A stretch of DNA of 35,437 nucleotides, from positions 1 to 35,437 of the forward strand of contig JAHEEG010000024.1 of the NCBI GenBank assembly GCA_024640825.1. Direction: 5' to 3'. The notes below the pieces were generated by a model. It saw nothing but the letters and a program-made list of their open reading frames with translations, was not told the DNA's origin and searched no databases. This DNA comes from Gammaproteobacteria bacterium. Its GTDB lineage: Bacteria > Pseudomonadota > Gammaproteobacteria > Pseudomonadales > Azotimanducaceae. Positions 32,538-35,437 of this stretch are shown piece after piece. A program made the translations under genes and the position numbers. How positions within the stretch are numbered: position 1 is the stretch's first letter; each line of letters starts with the position of its first letter.

Positions 32538-33440
32538 GTGGACATCGTCGATTCTCAAATACACTTCGGGCCCGGCGGCACAGAGGCCGTGATGGCGGAG
32601 ATGGACGCGCTGGGCATCCAGGCATGTCTGGTGGACGAATTCTGGGGGCTGGACACCTGGGGTCCGGGGTACACCCTATCTAACGGGACTTTCAGGCCGA
32701 CCAGACCCACGGTGGAACTCGCCGCGGCGCTGTACCCGGACCGATTCTCGTACGTTGCACGGGTCGAGCGTTGCGACCCTGAGGTGCTCAGCCTCATTCG
32801 GATCTCGAGCGACGATCCGAACGCGCGTGCCATCCGCATGATCCCAGCGGTTACGGCGACGGAAACCGATGCTTTCGCCGCCGGAAGCTATAACGACGTA
32901 TTTGCGGCTGCCGACGACGTTGGTATGCCGGTATTCCTGTTCATCGCCGGCCATGTGGAACTGCTGCCCCGCTACCTGGAAAGATTTCGGGGCGTCACAT
33001 TCATCGTCGATCACTGCGGCATGCCGATGGAAGCGGGCATCGGCATGCCGGACGCTGATCGTCCGGACGTCGCGTCGCCCCATCCAGGACCCCAGGTTGC
33101 ATATTTTGACCAGGTGTTGAGGCTGGCGGATCATCCCAACGTCCTGCTGAAGTGGAGCCACGCTCAGGGCATGTTCGGCGAGCTGGAGTATCCCTCACCG
33201 GGCCTGATTCCTCATCTGCGACGAGCGATCGATGCATTCGGTGTGAATCGAATCATGTGGGCGTCTGACCGTGGCGGTAATCAGACGGGAGAGACCTGGG
33301 CGCAACTGCTGCACTACCTCCTCGACAGCGACGGCGTCACCCGGGACGAAAAAGCCTGGTTGTTCGGCAAGACCGTAAGGAAGGCACTCGGCTGGGGCGC
33401 ACCTGCGACGCGTGAAACCAATCGATCGCGTGATTCCTGA
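32538..33440 (+). CDS. Amidohydrolase (amidohydrolase-2 / metal-dependent TIM-barrel hydrolase)
   Basis: 300 aa starting with the GTG at 32538, chosen because AGGAG lies about 6 nt upstream; the TTG at 32502 has none. It begins MDIVDSQIHFG, where Gln replaces the first His of the usual HxH. Further active-site text is FIVDHCGMP, LLKWSHAQG and IMWASDRGGN, the last giving the conserved Asp. The family includes hydrolases and decarboxylases of lactones and aromatic acids. The altered HxH occurs in a known subgroup, so activity may remain. No operon partner is evident other than the sulfotransferase upstream. Confidence 0.85.
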   Translation: MDIVDSQIHFGPGGTEAVMAEMDALGIQACLVDEFWGLDTWGPGYTLSNGTFRPTRPTVELAAALYPDRFSYVARVERCDPEVLSLIRISSDDPNARAIRMIPAVTATETDAFAAGSYNDVFAAADDVGMPVFLFIAGHVELLPRYLERFRGVTFIVDHCGMPMEAGIGMPDADRPDVASPHPGPQVAYFDQVLRLADHPNVLLKWSHAQGMFGELEYPSPGLIPHLRRAIDAFGVNRIMWASDRGGNQTGETWAQLLHYLLDSDGVTRDEKAWLFGKTVRKALGWGAPATRETNRSRDS

Positions 33441-33576
33441 CAAATGCCATTGGCGACGTGGTTAGAGAGCCCGCACCATGCTCAGTGAGCGCCACAGCAC
33501 CGATTTTCGAAGAACGCGCCCATGCGGGTGCGGTGGCCAGCCCGGGATCGGACTGGCTGGGCGGGTCAGCCGCTTA

Positions 33577-33684
33577 TCAAACAATGGTGTTGATGAGAGA
33601 CATACCCGCGAGAATCAATGTGCAGGCAACGGTGATGGATGCCGTTCCGAGGATGACTGATCTTACCGGGCATTCGAGCCACAT
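33577..33684 (-). CDS. 35-residue single-pass membrane protein
   Basis: A very short gene on the minus strand: ATG at 33682-33684, TGA at 33577-33579. It has a textbook ribosome site, AAGGAG (plus 33693-33698), with 8 nt spacing. The product starts MWLECPVRSVILG and has a continuous hydrophobic stretch from about residue 9 to 35, ending NTIV. It lies alone between the amidohydrolase and MFS genes in 33441-33930, where no other convincing gene was found. I recognise no family. Support is the ribosome site plus an uninterrupted membrane helix; chance cannot be excluded. Confidence 0.5.
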   Translation of the reverse strand: MWLECPVRSVILGTASITVACTLILAGMSLINTIV

Positions 33685-33930
33685 GAGCTGTTCTCCTTTG
33701 CTGAGTTTCAAACGTTGGTCTAAATCGCGGGGCACGATAAGGCTCCTGCCCTACCAGAACCAGCAGGTTCTCTTGGCCCAAACCTTCGCTAAAACCGAAC
33801 TGGCTTTCCGAGGACTTTATGCAGCGCGTGCTGTCATCAGTTCGAGAAAAACGAACTATTCATTTGCAAAAAACAGATGGTCAGCGACACCTCATCACGG
33901 CCATAAAGCTTGATTTGGCATGCCAGCCCA

Positions 33931-35235
33931 ATGCAAATTGCCGTCGACGCGAAGCCATCCCCGCTAACCTCCCCGCGCTACCGAACGTACGTTCTGACGC
34001 TGCTCGTTATCGTCTATGTATTCAATTTCCTCGACCGCCAGATCGTCACGATTCTGGCTGAACCTATTAAGGTCGATCTCGGCTTGACCGATACCCAGAT
34101 CGGTCTGATGACCGGTCTGGCGTTTGCGCTCTTCTACACGGTGCTCGGCATTCCAATCGCGCGCCTTGCGGATCGAGCCAATCGGGTGTCAATCATCTCG
34201 GCAGCACTGGTGATCTGGAGCGGGATGACCGCGCTTAGCGGGTTCGCGCAGAATTTCTGGCAGATGCTGGCGGCCCGCATCGGCGTGGGTGTGGGTGAGG
34301 CGGGTTGCTCGCCACCGGCCCACTCGCTGATCGCCGACTACTATCCGCCGGAAAAGCGAGCGTCCGCGCTTTCGATCTATGCCCTGGGCATTCCGTTTGG
34401 CAGCATTCTGGGGTTGCTGGCGGGCGGCTGGATTGCCGAAATTTATGGCTGGCGCACGGCGTTCTTCGTCGTCGGCGTCCCAGGTATTGCGCTCGCAGCC
34501 CTCGTGAAGCTCACCTTGCGGGAGCCTCTGAGGGGAATGTCGGACCACGCAAAGGCCAATGATGCCCAGCAGCCTTCGCTTAGCGAGACGTTGCGCACGC
34601 TCTTGCGGAATAAAACCTTAGTTCACGTAGCGATGGGCGGGGCGCTGACGTCATTTGTTGGTTACGGGCTGGGGCAATGGCTGCCAGCGTTCTTTATCCG
34701 CATACATCAGATGGGCATCGCCGAGACAGCCACCTACTTCGGCCTGGTATTAGGCGTGTCAAGCGCTGTCGGTACCTTTCTCGGCGGCGCTCTGGCGGAT
34801 CGACTGGCGCAGCGAGATCGGCGCGTTTACGTCTGGCTACCGGCGGCCGGCGTGCTGATCGCATTTCCATTTTATTTCGTCGCGATGCTCATGGACAACC
34901 CGTACCTGGCCATCGGGATTCTGATAGCCCCCAGCATACTGAATTCCCTGTGGCTCGGCCCGGCATTCGGGACAATCCAGAATCTTGCGCCGATGAAAAT
35001 GCGTGCGCTCGCTTCGGCCATCCTGCTGTTCATTCTGAATATCATTGGTCTCGGGTTAGGACCATTCCTTGTAGGTGTGTTGAGCGACCTGTTGGGCGGG
35101 ACCTTCGGAACAGACTCGCTGCGCTATGCGATTCTGCTTGCGACCGTCGCTTACTTCTGGGCTGGCGCGCACTTTCTGCTGGCCGGGCGTTCCATTCGGC
35201 AGGATCTGGATACCGCGCGCACCGCCGACATATGA
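33931..35235 (+). CDS. MFS transporter, Spinster-like
   Basis: 434 aa from the ATG at 33931 (a TTG at 33910 is possible). Twelve membrane segments. Segment one holds YVFNFLDRQIVTI and the first loop LGLTDTQIGLMTG, both typical of the Spinster group. The loop between segments two and three has the MFS motif GIPIARLADRANRVSII. ARIGVGVGEAGCSPPAHSLIADYYPPEKRA matches the group in segments four and five. It is a probable proton-driven carrier for an organic substrate; in catabolic clusters such genes often import hydrophobic or aromatic acids. Confidence 0.92.
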   Translation: MQIAVDAKPSPLTSPRYRTYVLTLLVIVYVFNFLDRQIVTILAEPIKVDLGLTDTQIGLMTGLAFALFYTVLGIPIARLADRANRVSIISAALVIWSGMTALSGFAQNFWQMLAARIGVGVGEAGCSPPAHSLIADYYPPEKRASALSIYALGIPFGSILGLLAGGWIAEIYGWRTAFFVVGVPGIALAALVKLTLREPLRGMSDHAKANDAQQPSLSETLRTLLRNKTLVHVAMGGALTSFVGYGLGQWLPAFFIRIHQMGIAETATYFGLVLGVSSAVGTFLGGALADRLAQRDRRVYVWLPAAGVLIAFPFYFVAMLMDNPYLAIGILIAPSILNSLWLGPAFGTIQNLAPMKMRALASAILLFILNIIGLGLGPFLVGVLSDLLGGTFGTDSLRYAILLATVAYFWAGAHFLLAGRSIRQDLDTARTADI

Positions 35236-35341
35236 TGCATGGCGGACAGGCGTCTTCTGGGACCAGACATCGCACTGGCCGGGCGGACCTCAACGCCTGG
35301 CGTGCGGCCACTAGGGCATTCGAGATGTCGGAAGGAATGCA

Positions 35342-35437
35342 ATGAAGCAAACGGAGTTGCAGGGCATGGTCTTTCACAACAACTCACTACGAAACTGCTA
35401 TCCCCATCGACAATCAGATCCCGCGCTCCCCGACGAC
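35342..35437 (+). CDS. Uncertain ORF running off the right edge
   Basis: An ATG at 35342 follows GAAGGA by about 6 nt and the frame stays open to the window end (32 codons, starting MKQTELQGMVFHNN). The visible part matches no family I know. A real gene start is possible from the ribosome site, but the evidence is thin. The preceding 35236-35341 shows no other gene. Confidence 0.25.
   Translation, partial: MKQTELQGMVFHNNSLRNCYPHRQSDPALPDD

Noticed and set aside
33458-33913. 151-codon plus-strand frame in the spacer before the MFS gene
   Set aside because: Composition is low-complexity and charged at random, with no ribosome site or homology; the minus strand there contains a better small-gene candidate.

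Overview
This 35.4 kb window reads as the chromosome of a free-living, aerobic, GC-rich proteobacterium, most likely a gammaproteobacterium with a broad catabolic range. The evidence is gene content only: oleate hydratase, a Baeyer-Villiger monooxygenase, an ACAD11-type acyl-CoA dehydrogenase, two PQQ beta-propeller dehydrogenases, several glutathione transferase-like proteins, an RDD protein, a Spinster-type MFS carrier and a carotenoid oxygenase. No 16S rRNA, tRNA or other firm taxonomic marker is present, so the assignment is an inference. No transposase, integrase, phage gene, CRISPR array, tRNA or rRNA was seen.

Layout. Positions 2-1312 hold the 3' part of an oleate hydratase gene that enters from the left edge. 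Positions 1333-4887 (minus strand) hold a Baeyer-Villiger monooxygenase, an acyl-CoA dehydrogenase and a small SH3-domain protein. Positions 5050-7188 hold a PQQ dehydrogenase with its own cytochrome c domain, preceded by a four-copy 12-bp tandem repeat. Positions 7374-9215 (minus) hold a TonB-like protein with a Gln-Thr repeat. Positions 9607-15822 are the centrepiece: eight plus-strand genes packed with 1-17 nt overlaps or a 1 nt gap. They encode a two-subunit periplasmic molybdenum hydroxylase (IorA/IorB type), a flavocytochrome c sulfide dehydrogenase pair (FccA/SoxE and FccB/SoxF), and SoxX, SoxY, SoxZ and SoxA. SoxB and SoxCD are not in the window. Positions 15877-18513 hold two unrecognised proteins and a secreted two-domain VOC protein. 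Positions 18651-20754 hold a second PQQ propeller protein with an overlapping RDD membrane protein. Positions 20774-23590 (minus) hold a flavin split-barrel protein, a GNAT protein and a carotenoid oxygenase.

Positions 23889-24362 encode a small membrane protein that closely resembles styrene oxide isomerase, divergent from the carotenoid oxygenase. Positions 24389-26725 (minus) are a probable three-gene unit ending in an arylsulfatase, driven by a good sigma-70-like promoter at 26783-26811. Positions 26833-30327 (plus) are a probable unit of a GST-like protein, a tandem DsbA-fold (HCCA isomerase-like) protein, a TetR regulator and a DUF1330 protein. The rest holds a GST, a GNAT protein, a sulfotransferase-family protein, an amidohydrolase, a 35-residue membrane protein on the minus strand, an MFS transporter and the beginning of an uncertain ORF at the right edge.

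How the genes fit together. The flanks look like oxidative catabolism of lipophilic substrates (fatty acids, cyclic ketones, alkenes or epoxides, sulfate esters), with periplasmic quinoproteins passing electrons to cytochromes. The central operon is a compact periplasmic redox module in which a molybdenum hydroxylase is translationally coupled to sulfur-oxidising proteins. The combination without SoxB, plus a SoxY with a non-standard C-terminal arm, is the most unusual feature of the window.
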